Shown: piece by piece, positions 9,501 through 18,732 of the stretch
Layout: every line of letters starts with the position of its first letter
Position numbering within the stretch: the first letter of the stretch is position 1
NCBI GenBank assembly: GCA_918807975.1
Contig: OU964928.1
Coordinates: forward strand, 62,001-126,000
Direction of reading: 5' to 3'
DNA length: 64,000 nucleotides
From: Aplidium turbinatum
Lineage: Eukaryota; Chordata; Ascidiacea; Aplousobranchia; Polyclinidae
Program-made: the position numbers and the translations under genes
The notes under the pieces: generated by a model
What the model was told of the DNA's origin: nothing
Seen by the model: the letters and a program-made list of their open reading frames with translations, nothing else
Database searches by the model: none

Positions 9501-11228
9501 TCTGTGGTGGTTTCATCACTCCCTACATCTGTGATGTTCTCATCACTCCCTGCATCTGTGATGTTCTCATCACTTACTGCATCTGTGATGTTCTCATCAT
9601 TTCCTACATTTGTGATGCTTTCATCACTTCCTGCATCTGTATTATTCTCATTACTCCCTTCATCTGTAGTGGTCTCATCGCTTCCTGCATCTATAATTGG
9701 TCTATTCTAGTTACTTCTTGTATTGGGAGTTTGGGACTGTTTAAAAGTCATATGATGCTTGCGATGTTACAGTTGTCGTATCGCTTTATGCGCCAACTTT
9801 GCAGATGTATCGGTTTCGTGGAGAAAGCAAGAAGATGATGTCATACGATGGTTTAACATCTCCTTATTCAATACTGATAAAGCTTTGTTAGAAAGTTCGC
9901 TTGTTGAACTATAGACAGACGAAACAAAGTAACTTTAACGGGTTTAACATAATGTATTACACAAAAAAATATAACATAACATAAGCTCTAACGTTTTGGA
10001 CACGTACGTGTGTTCTTAGACAGATAAAACCAATCAATCAATCAATTTTATTTTTTGCTGCTGGCGCAACCACACGGCATTTAACATGATACATTAAAGT
10101 GAAGATACACTATAAACTACGAACCTTTTCGGCCATACACATGTTAGCCTTTTTCAAGTAACGAAAAATAACTGATTATACATCTACATTGAAAATAAAT
10201 AACTGATCCACACAATGAATTGAAAAACGAAATGCATAAGAATGAAACGGCAAAGCAGGGGAGAAAGGCACATTGCTGGATTTTATGAGCAAAGCCTCGT
10301 GGGTTTTAATGTCAAATTCAGTAAAACTTCTACCCACAACTCTAAAGAATTCCAAGGATGGTTTGTTGTTAGAACATGATTGGCAATCGAATGTAGGCCT
10401 ATGGTCTTTTTCTGTTCAAAGTTAAATCTAAGTGCTCCCTCACTCTCGTGGCCAAATGCCATGTGGGCATACCAATGTAGGCTATGTACAGTTCGCGTCA
10501 TGCGAACAAGTGAACTTGTATAGGCCTACGACATTTGAACACAAGCTGGAGGGAGTCCTAGATTTAAGCTTTTTTTTAATGTTTTTTGAGTGTAATACAA
10601 TATGTTAAACCCGTTAAAGTTAATTTGTTTTGTTCATTATTCAAAAATAATCAACACATGCTTTGAGTCAAACTTTCATTAGCGTTCTTCCGATTTGTGA
10701 TCTCATAGTTGTTGCCACACATCCCGTCATTTGCTACCATTGAGACTACACAATACACATCATGTCACCTGCACCATTGTGACCACACATGACATCACCT
10801 GCCACGATTGTGATCACACACCCACGTCACCTGCCACTATTGTGACAACACACCACGCCACCTGTCACTATTTGCATGCACAAAGATCCATTATCATCTC
10901 AGAGCTCAGATATCACATTTTACTTTTGTTTCAGAGTGATGAAGCAGAATCTTCGTGGATTCCGCATGCGTTAAAAGAACACGTGGCTCGCATCCGGGAC
11001 ATTGAACTTCTCACCGGCATTTCATTCTTGACGTCATTCACTCACTCTCCATCGACCAATCAAAAGGAAAGAGTTTCAGCACTTCGAGTTATGCTCCGCC
11101 TACCGCAGTTTACCAGCCAATGGCTGACTGACTTCACTTCCGGGGAACAAAGTGTGTTCTCATACTCTCTCCGGAACTTCTGTGTTTTTGCGGCCATCTC
11201 TCTGCTCACCACCCACTTCGTCCATTGA
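535..11228 (+). CDS. ENPP-family ectonucleotide pyrophosphatase/phosphodiesterase, 3' half (8 exons)
   Basis: Eight exons keep one reading phase across GT-AG introns: 535-625, 1607-1770, 7296-7508, 7585-7708, 8093-8170, 8254-8380, 8706-8880 and 10935-11228 (stop TGA), about 421 codons. The order matches vertebrate ENPP1-3: end of the phosphodiesterase domain (AAHGPSFKRGYN, FEAIEVYNLLTD, TPAPNNGTSGS), then the nuclease-like domain (MPYGRPHVAP, NKVPMYRPA, GVNVVAGPVFDYDYNG, PTHFFLVVTRC, RIRDIELLTG). The EF-hand-like Ca loop D-Y-D-Y-N-G-V-A-D is kept. The His of APNNGTHGS, a zinc ligand in autotaxin (H474), is Ser here. The C-terminus ends in a hydrophobic stretch (FCVFAAISLLTTHFVH) after small residues, which suggests a GPI-anchor signal. 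ENPP enzymes hydrolyse extracellular nucleotides or lysophospholipids. The N-terminal half lies outside the window, so the paralogue cannot be named. The acceptor at 7295 is weak but is the one that fits the phase. Confidence 0.9.
1070..1145 (-). pseudogene. tRNA-like sequence (Ser/Leu type) in ENPP intron
   Basis: On the minus strand there is an A-box-like TGGCTTAGCCTTGAGG and a B box GGGTTCGATTCC. Outer acceptor pairing is GGCAG/CTGCC, with mismatches at the last two pairs. A possible long variable arm (GTCATTTCGATGAC) suggests a Ser/Leu-type origin. The imperfect stem points to a tRNA pseudogene or SINE head rather than a working gene. Confidence 0.4.
1831..2095 (-). repeat. SINE-A copy (tRNA-derived), degraded
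   Basis: This is a reverse-oriented, diverged copy of the SINE family whose best copy is at 3815-4140. Shared blocks include the GAGTGAAATTTCCGATTGTTG core, a degraded GCCGCTGAATG block and the GAGAGTCGAACC B-box complement. Confidence 0.7.
2505..2683 (-). repeat. SINE-C copy (tRNA-derived)
   Basis: Read on the minus strand it begins with a tRNA-like head (GGATGGTGCAGTGGATAAGG, then CCTGGTTCGACTCCCGG) and ends near a block rich in GGCCGAGAGAAAGG. A second copy of the same family is at 23187-23449. Confidence 0.75.
2871..3767 (+). mobile_element. LINE reverse-transcriptase fragment (Jockey/CR1-like), 5'-truncated, frameshifted
   Basis: The reading starts inside the RT palm (NLTAVHDTIWH), then shows NGVPQGSVLPPRVFNVY and the catalytic YADD box (DKYADDVAILHS). 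It continues into the thumb and C-terminal region typical of Jockey/CR1-like pol (KPTYLGVTLGGSLTYR, ATLAFVYSTSEYCAPAL, GIQPAELRRKEA). Two frame changes, near 3265 and 3445, break the frame. No endonuclease domain is present, so this is a 5'-truncated dead copy in the ENPP intron. The A-rich 3' end is followed by the SINE at 3815. Confidence 0.85.
3815..4140 (+). repeat. SINE-A, best full-length copy
   Basis: The tRNA-derived head has A box GTTAGCTCAGTGGTTACGCA and B box CTGGTTCGACTG. It is followed by a family-specific body (CTCTCCATTCAGCGGCACTT, GAAAACTTCACTCTGTCAAT, CAAGGCTTTGTCAGTCCGAG) and a purine-rich GAA/AAG tail. Diverged or truncated copies lie at 1831, 7892, 12838, 47720 and 54880, so the family is dispersed. 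Confidence 0.85.
4675..4985 (+). repeat. SINE-B, full-length copy (tRNA-derived)
   Basis: The head GCAGTGGCCGAGTGGTTAGC with B box CATGTTCGACTCC resembles a Ser/Leu tRNA. The body contains CGATTTCGAGTAATGGGTAG and GCTCAAGTCCGCTTTCCCGC and ends in AGGATAAAGATAC. A second copy lies at 20872-21035 in reverse. Confidence 0.8.
5064..6598. mobile_element. TAGCGC-rich hAT-type MITE interrupting a dispersed repeat
   Basis: Both ends are rich in AGTAGCGCGCTAC-like words. The flanks CTCGTGTT and TTGGTGTT are near-identical 8-mers. The uninterrupted dispersed repeat at 48145-48480 shows the empty site (TTTTACTCGTGGTACTAAGT), which dates this MITE as later than that repeat. It holds the palindrome at 5404-6018. 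Confidence 0.6.
5404..6018. repeat. 615-bp near-perfect palindrome (295/302-bp arms)
   Basis: Arm 5404-5698 and arm 5717-6018 are reverse complements. The only difference I find is a 7-base insertion (TTTTTTG-like) in the right arm. The spacer is about 18 bases. The arms carry a Penelope-like 3'-tail signature (CTTGAAAAGGGCTATATGAC then GCCGAAAACGTTCGC). Confidence 0.9.
6604..6880 (+). repeat. Dispersed repeat X, right part
   Basis: Matches 48180-48360 (ACTAAGTAGTTT, CAGATAAACCG, AGAAGCAGCATCAGTTTTCA). The left part of the same copy is at about 5020-5060, split by the MITE at 5064. Another segment of the family is at 33480-33605 in reverse. Its class is unknown. Confidence 0.6.
7696..7830 (+). 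repeat. 28-bp VNTR duplicating an exon end and its splice donor
   Basis: The unit TTGTATCCTTCAGGTTGGTG plus GGGTGGGG is repeated about five times. The first unit spans the ENPP exon 7585-7708 and its GT donor at 7709. Further donor-like TTCAG|GTTGG sites fall at 7737, 7765 and 7793, and a GC version at 7816. The reading frame of the exon stays open through the array. Confidence 0.85.
7892..8035 (-). repeat. SINE-A copy, truncated
   Basis: Reverse copy starting with GAATCTTTATCCTCGGACTG and including CTTGCAGAGGCTTTG and GAGTGAAGTTTCCGCTTGTG. The tRNA head is missing. Confidence 0.75.
8949..9706 (+). repeat. 27-bp intronic minisatellite, about 28 copies
   Basis: The unit is CATCTGTGATGTTCTCATCA plus CTCCCTG, with point variants. 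It lies in the ENPP intron between exons 8706-8880 and 10935-11228. Because 27 is a multiple of three, it creates long open frames on both strands (9-residue repeats SLPASVMFS on + and GSDENITDA on -). These are by-products of the period, not genes. Confidence 0.9.
9913..10645 (-). mobile_element. Penelope-like element remnant (GIY-YIG part) between inverted repeats
   Basis: Between inverted repeats that share TAACTTTAACGGGTTTAACA lies minus-strand coding debris at about 10545-10265. The readable pieces YKFTCS, SIANHVLTTNH and FDIKTHEALLIK are typical of Penelope-like GIY-YIG C-termini. It has internal stops. Penelope-type tail sequence (AAGGCTAACATGTGTATGGC on minus) is at 10110-10160. The frame is too decayed to be active. 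Confidence 0.6.
10038..10100 (-). mobile_element. LINE 3' tail with (AATC)n
   Basis: AATCAATCAATCAATTTTAT resembles, on the minus strand, the 3' end of the LINE at 33945 (AATAAAA followed by TTGA/TGAT repeats). Only the tail is present. Confidence 0.45.
10725..10872 (+). repeat. ~34-bp minisatellite before last ENPP exon
   Basis: About four imperfect units carry the shared core GTCACCTGCCA plus TTGTGACCACACA. It lies 60 bases before the acceptor of the final ENPP exon. Confidence 0.7.
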
Positions 11229-13136
11229 AGTTCAACAATGTAGGGTTTCTGAATAGACCCTTAAAAGCCTTCACACGCATTCCACATGTCCTTTTTATGT
11301 ATTCGGCTTCAAAAATCTTTGTAACTTACATTTGTCCATTAGAGTTTGGTTTGTTACTGTGTGACTTCTAATCTACTACCTGCCTTATTGCACGAATGGG
11401 AAGATCTTCTTCAATTGTCTTGCCTGAACTATACATCGACGGCCTTAGATCAATTTTCAAATTTAAAAAAAAAAGTTTTTACTTTATTGTTGCTTTGCTT
11501 TTTCTTGCTACTGCTCCGGTGATTCCCCTCCCAGTTTTCAATTTGCTTCATTCTCTTGTTCAAGTTCTAACAGCTCACTCAAAGTGTTTTTCACTGCCAA
11601 GCTGATCCAGCGTTTACCGCAGAGTTATTTATACACTTCGCGTGAAGCTCCAGTGGCTTCACCACACTCGGCTCCAGTGACGTCACAACTTACATCTGCA
11701 GTGGCCGATGACAGAGCGCGCGTTCTGGAAGCAAGTACGCTGTTACTTTGAAAGGGAATATGCAATTGGAAGTTCTGCTTGTTTGGATTGCATTGATTTT
11801 AAATTGGGTTGTTGTTTTAATTTGGTGTGCATGGACCAACAAATCATTAGCTGCTTTACATTTTGTAATTGCCTTTTTTTATGATTGTCGGTGTTACTGT
11901 GATGGACATCTCCGCACACAATCCATCTCTCCGCTGATGACATCCAGGGATGAACTCAGCGCAAACTGAATTTATATTATATAATCAGACGATTAGCTTA
12001 ACTGGCCACTAAGGAATCCGTTGTTGGTACGCATAGCCTATCAAGTTAGTTCAGAAAAATTATTTCTGATTTGTTTTGTGGTTACTGCTAAGCTGAAGTG
12101 CCTCGGCTTTCGTTTTCACGGTGTGGTCCACAACTTGGTGCCAGATGACGCTTTGCTGAAAAACCTAGTGCACTTCGATGAAACGGATACGGTATCTTGA
12201 TAAGCCATTGTGAACTTGTATTTGTTTAAAGCTTTGACATCAAAGTTCAAACAGACATTCTAATACATGAGTTGTTCGGTAAAAATTAACGGGCCCAGTG
12301 CAATGAGTGTAGTAGCAAGTGGATAACCAGCTTCATAGCCAGGCAACTCTCGATTCGAGGTTCTTCCTCAGAAATCGCATGGTTTCCCCAGAAAGCGATG
12401 AGCGTAGACGAGGGCCGTGGGTCGCTTTCCTCCCATTGAGGTTGATGTGTCCAGGCATCCCTGCTTCTGTCAATGAACCTGTGTTTGTGGATTTGTGTAA
12501 TTTTGAACAGGGAAAATGTATTTTGTGGTCTGACTCTAATCGAATTTTGTTTTGCGTTTATTCAACGTTTGTTCAATCTTAAGACGAAAGCTGCTAATCC
12601 AAAGCGGGCATCTAATCGTCCTTCGTAATCACGTGGTTAATCTTCTTCTCTGTTGAGCGTGGACTGTCTTGGAAAGCGCATTCCAGAATGAACGGTTTGA
12701 AGCCATTGATGTGTTCATTGTTGCGAGCGAAGGTGAGGTTGGAAGGCGTGGGATGCAGAAGATGAGTTTGTTGCTTTAATCAAAGTCCAACACTGCGTCT
12801 TTGGTAATAGAAAGAAGTTAACTGGGGTCACAAACGTGTCCTTGAAATGCGTTGCTCAAGAACACACCCCGAGAGTCGAACCAGCGCCGCTTGATCTTTC
12901 AGTTTCTTGGTTCGTGATGTCACTGAGCTATCGGGAAGGACTTATCGAAGTAGATTTAATGAGAATTTGCTTCGGAAAGCAAATGTAACATAAAGATTAA
13001 CTTAAAATAAATTTATCTTATGAAAGAAAGCGAAAATGAGTCAATAGTTAGTTGATACCGAACAACGTTCAGCTACTATTTAACTTTTTTATGTTTCAAG
13101 AGAAAATATAAATCTAAGTTTACATAGTTTTTCGTC
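11229..13136 (+). other. ENPP 3' UTR and intergenic region, no firm gene
   Basis: No clear poly(A) signal or gene was recognised. Two short open segments have splice-like edges: 12105-12190 (reads KLKCLGFRFHGVVHNLVPDD in frame) and 12667-12730 (reads NERFEAIDVFIVAS before GTGAGG). The second faintly resembles the ENPP FEAIEVYN exon and could be a decayed duplicate. Neither can be tied to a neighbouring exon, so I do not call them genes. Confidence 0.35.
12838..12940 (-). repeat. SINE-A head fragment
   Basis: Reverse copy of the tRNA-like head region (GAAATGCGTTGCTCAAGAAC, GAGAGTCGAACCAGCGCCGC, TGAGCTATCGGG). Confidence 0.65.
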
Positions 13137-13610
13137 ATGAGAGGAGTTGTTTTTCTGTGTCTTTTTGCGGTTGCTCTCTCGGCTTATGGTGAGTTTTGTG
13201 GCATTTTATTTCTGCTGGATCTGTGTTGACATTTGATGAAATACCTTGCGGTACTTTGACAATTTCCCCAGTTTCCAACATCGATGGCAGGCTGGAGGTT
13301 GGCTTCCAACATTGATGACAGGCTGGGGTTGGCTTTCAACATCGATGGCAGGCTGGGGTTGGCTTCCAACATCGATGGCAGGCTGGGGTATGACCTGTGG
13401 TTACAAACCGTTCTTAAAACTAAGTTGAACTAATCTTCTCAACAATATTTAGACAAACTTTCAACCACTCATAAGTTTGAAGTGACTCTCGATTGTCCGA
13501 AAACAGAAGACTGCAGACGACTCGTGGAGATGCAGCTTGACAAACTCCGCGCGGATGGACTTAAGGTCCAAATTGAGGAGATGGATTGGAACGCTCATCC
13601 TGAATTGTGA
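13137..13610 (+). CDS. Small secreted protein, two exons, unknown function
   Basis: Exon 1 is 13137-13188 and exon 2 is 13453-13610, joined by a clean GTGAGT...TTTAG intron with a split Asp codon. The 69-residue product begins with a signal peptide (MRGVVFLCLFAVALSA, cut probably after SAY). A roughly 52-residue mature part follows that is highly charged and has one Cys pair (CPKTEDC), then VEMQLDKLRADGLKVQIEEM. The start is the first ATG, directly before the hydrophobic core. I do not recognise the family. The size, single possible disulfide and signal peptide suggest a secreted peptide or small extracellular factor. The gene lies between ENPP and a transposon field, and its intron holds a 30-bp minisatellite. 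Confidence 0.7.
13268..13390 (+). repeat. 30-bp minisatellite in the secreted-protein intron
   Basis: About four copies of TTGGCTTCCAACATCGATGG plus CAGGCTGGGG. It lies entirely within the intron 13189-13452. Confidence 0.85.
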
Positions 13611-14971
13611 TGTCATCATGCATGAGAGGTCGTCAGCAGTTTCTTTCGTGTGATCGTTGCTCTGAGACGAAAGTTTGTGATTGGCGCTCGCTGATTTGTG
13701 TCGTCTATAAACAGTTTTATTCAAGACGTGGTGTGGGTAGACATTTATTGCTTCACAAAAAGAATCGACACAACAGCAGTAAATGAAGTCGTCGATGCAT
13801 GTTTTTTGCAAAAATGTGACTTCATTTCGTCAAATATCAATTTTAAAGTTGTTCGACAAGTCGAGCCAAAAGAAGAAATACAAAAAGCATTGAAAAATTT
13901 GTTGTGACAGATGGTGATCGATTTTCCATGAACGAGATTTCGCTGAGTGACAAAATTAATCCCTAATCTGAATTGTAACCATCCAATGAGGTTCTTGCAA
14001 CTAAGCATCAATAAAACACTAATCTTGCCGTTTCACTGGTGCATTGAAGGCCATTTAAGTTCATCACCGAAAGAAGAGATTGTAAATCAGCTTATTTCGA
14101 CAATAAGTCCTTGCAATAAATCGCTGGTAAGACGTAGTTGAAGCAGATTATCAATTTTGTTTGTGATTGCTGAAAATAATCGACATATTACTTGCCAGTG
14201 ATATAATAATCAACATACGGTGGCAAAATTTCATAAAGTTTCAATTAAGAAATGTCTAAAGCTAACGGTGGCAAGATTTTCCTAAAGGGTTCCCGGAGAT
14301 TGCTCGATCGCTACCTCTAAATACCAGACTTGGACAACTAGATGATTCTAGTTGTCTAATTCAATGAATTAGAGCAAAACGTAAGTAATTCTAATCTAAT
14401 TTGGTAAAAACTTGTTTACTCTAATTCTAATCTAATCTCCAGTTTTGCTAAAAATTCTGGTTTTTGTAACAGTGTTTTTCAGCAAAGGAAAGTAAACCTT
14501 ATGCAAGGAAAGTGCAATAAAACAATCAAGATCAAAGTGTCATAGGCTACTGTTATTCCATCCCTCACGTTCAATTTGTAACCTTTATTGCATCTGGCAG
14601 CACTGGCGCAATCATACACATTTTGACTCTATTTTGACGTCACATCGCATATAAATTGATTCGCGACTCGCGTGTGCTGTATCGTTCTTTTTCGATCTAC
14701 ACACTTCTGACGAAAGGGCGTGACGTTTCTAGCCCTGATCGCTTCAACACGTGGCGCAATACAAAAATGTACTTTCTAACATCAACGATTGTCAGATCAA
14801 TCAGCAACAACCACTCTAAGCAGTCAGCAACAACCACTCTAAGCCAGAACGTCACACTTTTGTAAATGAAATTCACCATTAGCCTATGGCACAAGTCAAA
14901 AAGAAAAAAAGTTTATGTTTTCCATCTGCAACACCGAACTTTGGTAAGAAGATGCTGGGCTATAGTATTAG
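13611..14971. other. Intergenic stretch, no gene recognised
   Basis: 3' flank of the small secreted-protein gene. AATAAA-like words occur near 14009, but no firm cleavage site can be set. The stretch 14330-14460 is rich in TCTAATTCTAATCTAAT words. The short open frames show no family motif. Confidence 0.4.
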
Positions 14972-16559
14972 TAAGCCTACCATATTTTCATCAACCAAAA
15001 AGAGGACATGTTTAGTAAGCAAGTAGAATGCCAGTGGCTTTTTACGTTTAAACAATTTTTACATCTTCTTAGATGATTATAGGCCTATAGCATATATGTA
15101 GCAAACGTGACAAATAAAAAACATAACATATTTATTTGTCAGATTTAGTCAATGAACATTTTGCTGTTCATTCGATTTTCTCCACAGAAAACATACGTTT
15201 TACATTTGCATTTCGAGCTATAGCTTATTGCAGATGAAGAATCGTTTGATTTTTAACAATTCATTAAAAAATCTATCGTTCTGCAATATTTGAACTATTT
15301 TGTCTATTTTCCAATGTGCCATCATTTAAACAAAGCTAATGCAAGCTAGCTATCAGGTTTAAGACGCCTTTGCGCTAGCTTTGATATAGATCGAATACAG
15401 TAGTTTAACATCATCAATGCCAACATTTTCCCTGACAGATACTTCCACACAACGCTGAAAAGAGTTATCCTATTCTTTGGTGTAAGACAGCATAAGCAAT
15501 AAGCATCCAATCAAAGGATGTAAACTCGAAAAAATGAAATTAGTGGTCTATTCATCCCAATAGGCAACACAAGAGTCGAACAATAAAAACAAATCTGACA
15601 TGGTCATCGAGCAACACTGTCTTCGTTTGCCACAGAAGTAAATGTATCCACCATGTCCATATCCACAGCAAGCAATGTATTGTCAACCTCAGTCAATAAA
15701 CACTTTTCTTAAACAAGAATAGCCTACTTCTGCCACAGCTCACAGAAAAACATACTTTTCCTTTTTGGTATCATTGCCTAGCCTTATTTAGCTTTCGCCA
15801 AGGTTACATAACATTAAAACCTTGTTAACCCTTTGAAGGTTGGGGGGGGGGGCTGTCAATTTAACTTTTTTGTATCAACAGTTGTATCTCTAAAACCACT
15901 GAGGCTGCGACTACGAGATTTCTTGACTTTTCCTAACTTTTATTCACCTCTATTGAGCTGAAATTTTGAGCGAATAAAGGTTATAAATTGAGAGATATAA
16001 GGCATTTCTTAGCACATCCTCTGAAATATTTCATATTCTATTGTTCAAAATTTTCCCACCAGCTGGATGAAAGCAATTAATTTGGCCCATGTCTCGTTAA
16101 TCAAATGATTTAAATTGAGATTATGTAAAAAAAATTTAATTACAACATTGCAATGCATGTTTTTCATTACTCTATCAAAAACTACCAAATAATTCAAAAG
16201 TCATAAGTCACATCAACATTTCAACGTATATAAGCAGTTCTAAAATTTACATAGTTTTAATTTTCGGATATGCTCTGCGTGAATAGTTTTACAAAGTGAA
16301 TCGCAAATTTTGAAACCGTGCCTTAAAAAATAACAGAGATATCACTCCTAAAGCATAAGAAGAATCGACAGCCCCCCCCCCCCCCCAAACTGAGCAAGAC
16401 TCCAGGAGCCCAACCGCCTAAGGGTTAAAAATGATAGTAGGCTACAGTAATGCAAAAAAGAGGACATTTGAGCATTTTCAAGTGTCCTCGGAGGACAATT
16501 CATTTTTTATGAAAAAAGAGAACAAATCCTCCTAAAAGAGGACATATGGTAGCCCTACC
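14972..16559 (-). mobile_element. hAT-like element, degraded, with piggyBac MITE inside
   Basis: The left end (AAGCCTACCATATTTTCATC ... AAAGAGGACATG) and right end (AGAGGACATATGGTAGCCCT) form a diverged inverted pair of the AGGGCTACCATATGTCCTC type. The interior matches 17263-18217 as a direct copy. Coding content is decayed. Confidence 0.55.
15829..16424. mobile_element. piggyBac-type MITE with TTAA target duplication
   Basis: TTAA (15825-15828), then CCCTTTGAAGGTTGGG ... CCCAACCGCCTAAGGG, then TTAA (16425-16428). The CCC...GGG ends and TTAA sites are the piggyBac hallmark. Poly-G and poly-C runs lie just inside each end. No coding capacity. The related duplicate at 17263-18217 lacks this insert, so it arrived after the duplication. 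Confidence 0.8.
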
Positions 16560-17262
16560 TAAGGGGTCCGCAAGGCGTTTTCAGTGGGTCCGCGAAAGTT
16601 TGCGAATTTGCAGCATGATTAATAAATTACAACATTAAAAAATTAGTTCCTCTTTATTTGTGTATTTACAATGATTTCCAAACTGTAGGCTACCACGCAA
16701 AGCTGTGTCGTTTGAAATTTCAAAGAGCGTCGCACAAAGGTTCGCCTTCCTAACTGAAACAATTTCATACAAAAGACTAAAATCTTTTCATAAGCCTGTG
16801 TATGTTTAACTTAATTCTTTTGAGACAGCAGGTTGTTGATCAATGCTTAATTTAGAAAGGGAAACGTTAGTAGTAGCCTATTAGTTAGTAGCCTATTAGC
16901 ACTCACGGTTGTTCCATGGCTGTGATTACGATGAAATATTGGTTACACATGAAAAAAGAGAGAAATTCTTTGTAAAGGTTGCAAAAACTCTATTCACTTG
17001 CGATAAAATTTGCAGAAAAGCATTGAATCCGCATATAGAGTACAGTTTTTTCATCCTGTGTGCCAAGATATAGCTCATAACATAACTTCGTCAATGTCAT
17101 CAATCGTCATGAGCGCGTCGCGAGTTCAGCAGATTCTTCAAAGTGTGTCGTTTCAAAACTTATGAAAAAAAATACGCGATATGCTATAAATGTTTTAGGG
17201 GTCTGCGACCGCTTCGAGGTCACCAAAAGGATCCGCCAAAACAAAAAGGTTAAGAACCACTG
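16560..17262. mobile_element. hAT remnant with one clear end (CAGTGGTTCTTAACC)
   Basis: On the minus strand the right border reads CAGTGGTTCTTAACCTTTTT, a common hAT terminus. The left border starts inside a matching GGGGTCCGC block and has lost the first bases. No transposase is readable. Confidence 0.5.
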
Positions 17263-18217
17263 TCTTAGATGATTATAGGGTTGTGTAGCAAAAAGTGACA
17301 AATAAAAAACATAGCCTATCATATTTATTTGTCAGATTCAGTCAATGAACATTTTGCTGTTTATTTGATTTTCTCAAGAGAAAACATGCGTTTTGCATTT
17401 GCATTTTGAGATATAGCTTATTGCAGATGAAAAATTGCTCGATTTTTAACAATTCAATAAAAAAATCTATAGTTCAGCAATATTTGAACTATTTTGTCCA
17501 TTTTCTAATGTGCCATCATTTAAACAAAGCTAATGCAAGCTAGCTATTAAGTTTAAGGCGCCTTTGCACTAGCTTTGGTAGGCTATAGATCGAACAGTTT
17601 AACATCATCAATGCCAACATTTTTCTCTGACAGATACTTCCACACACCGCTGAAAAGCGTTATCCTATTCTTTGGTGTAAGACAGTAGCCTATAAGCAAT
17701 AGGCTAAGCATCCAATCAAAGGATGTTAACTCGAAAAATGAAATTAATGGTCTATTCATCCAATGATCCAAATAGGCAACACAAGAGTCGAACAATAAAA
17801 ATACATCTGACATGGTCATCGAGTAAGTAACACTGCCTTCGTTTGCCACAGAAATAAATGTATCCACCATATTCACAGCAAGCAATGTATTGTCAACTTC
17901 AAAGTCAATAAACACTTTTCTTAAACAAGGATAGCCTACTTCTGCCACAGCTCACAGAAAACATACTTTTCCTTTTTTGTATCGTTGCTTAGCCTTATTA
18001 TTTGCTTATTAATAACTTAATTCATTTTTATTAGGCTATTAACTTATTAGCTTAGCCTTAGCTTTCGCCAAGGTCACCTAAAAATGAAACCTTGTTGAAA
18101 ACGATAGCAATGCAAAAAAGAGGACATTTGAGCATTTTCAAGTGCCCTCGGAGGACAATTTATTTTTTATGAAAAAAGAGGACAAATCCTTCTAAAAGAG
18201 GACATATGGTAGCCCTA
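17263..18217 (-). pseudogene. Duplicated hAT-like coding remnant
   Basis: A direct repeat of 15065-15820 plus 16429-16559. It carries one longer open frame on minus (17948-17583, 121 residues) with DVFLLFDSCVAYLDHW, FFELTSFDWMLS and VGIDDVKLFDL. That pattern resembles the C-terminal half of some hAT-type transposases (aromatic FDWM, then DDxKLFD). The match is by eye and weak. The other copy of this frame is more decayed. Confidence 0.4.
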
Positions 18218-18732
18218 GGCTATAGGCCTAACTTATGTTAGCCTATTATGGAGTTTTATTATGGAATCACATGGGCTACAATCAGGGCCGGATTTAGACC
18301 ATGAGAGGCCCTAGGCTATTCCATTTGTGAGGCCCCTCCCTATTTTTGAGCTCAGAATTTCTCTCTAAACAACATCACATTTCATTGCTTAATGTTAAAA
18401 TATGAGTGTATTAAACTCTTCGTTCTTTTCATTTTTCACATTCTTGGGTGCAAATTTTTAATTAAAAGAATATAAATTTTGTTAAGGCAGTTTTGTTTTT
18501 AATTTTAATTTCTTTGATCAAACAACCGTTACAATAATTGTAAATTTTATTTACGAGGATATAAGAAATAGTTACAGCCATCAAATAGAGTAAGACTAGG
18601 CTACTAATTTTTTTTTCTAGCTTTTGTCAAAGCAAAATCATGCAATAGTTTATCAAAATTTATCTGTTTAAGTTTCTCACTCTCAATGCACAGAATGCTC
18701 AGTGCGGACAACCTATCTTGAGACATTGTCGA

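Noticed and set aside
8949-9706. CRISPR-like array
   Set aside because: Units are contiguous with no unique spacers, and the DNA is eukaryotic.
8895-9710. 271-residue open frame on + and 180-residue frame on - as protein genes
   Set aside because: Both are produced by a 27-bp minisatellite inside an ENPP intron; a period divisible by three keeps any frame open.
13101-13136. TATAAA at 13107-13112 as promoter of the secreted-protein gene
   Set aside because: It is only 25 bases before the ATG, which would leave no 5' UTR; the real start or a trans-splice site cannot be judged.
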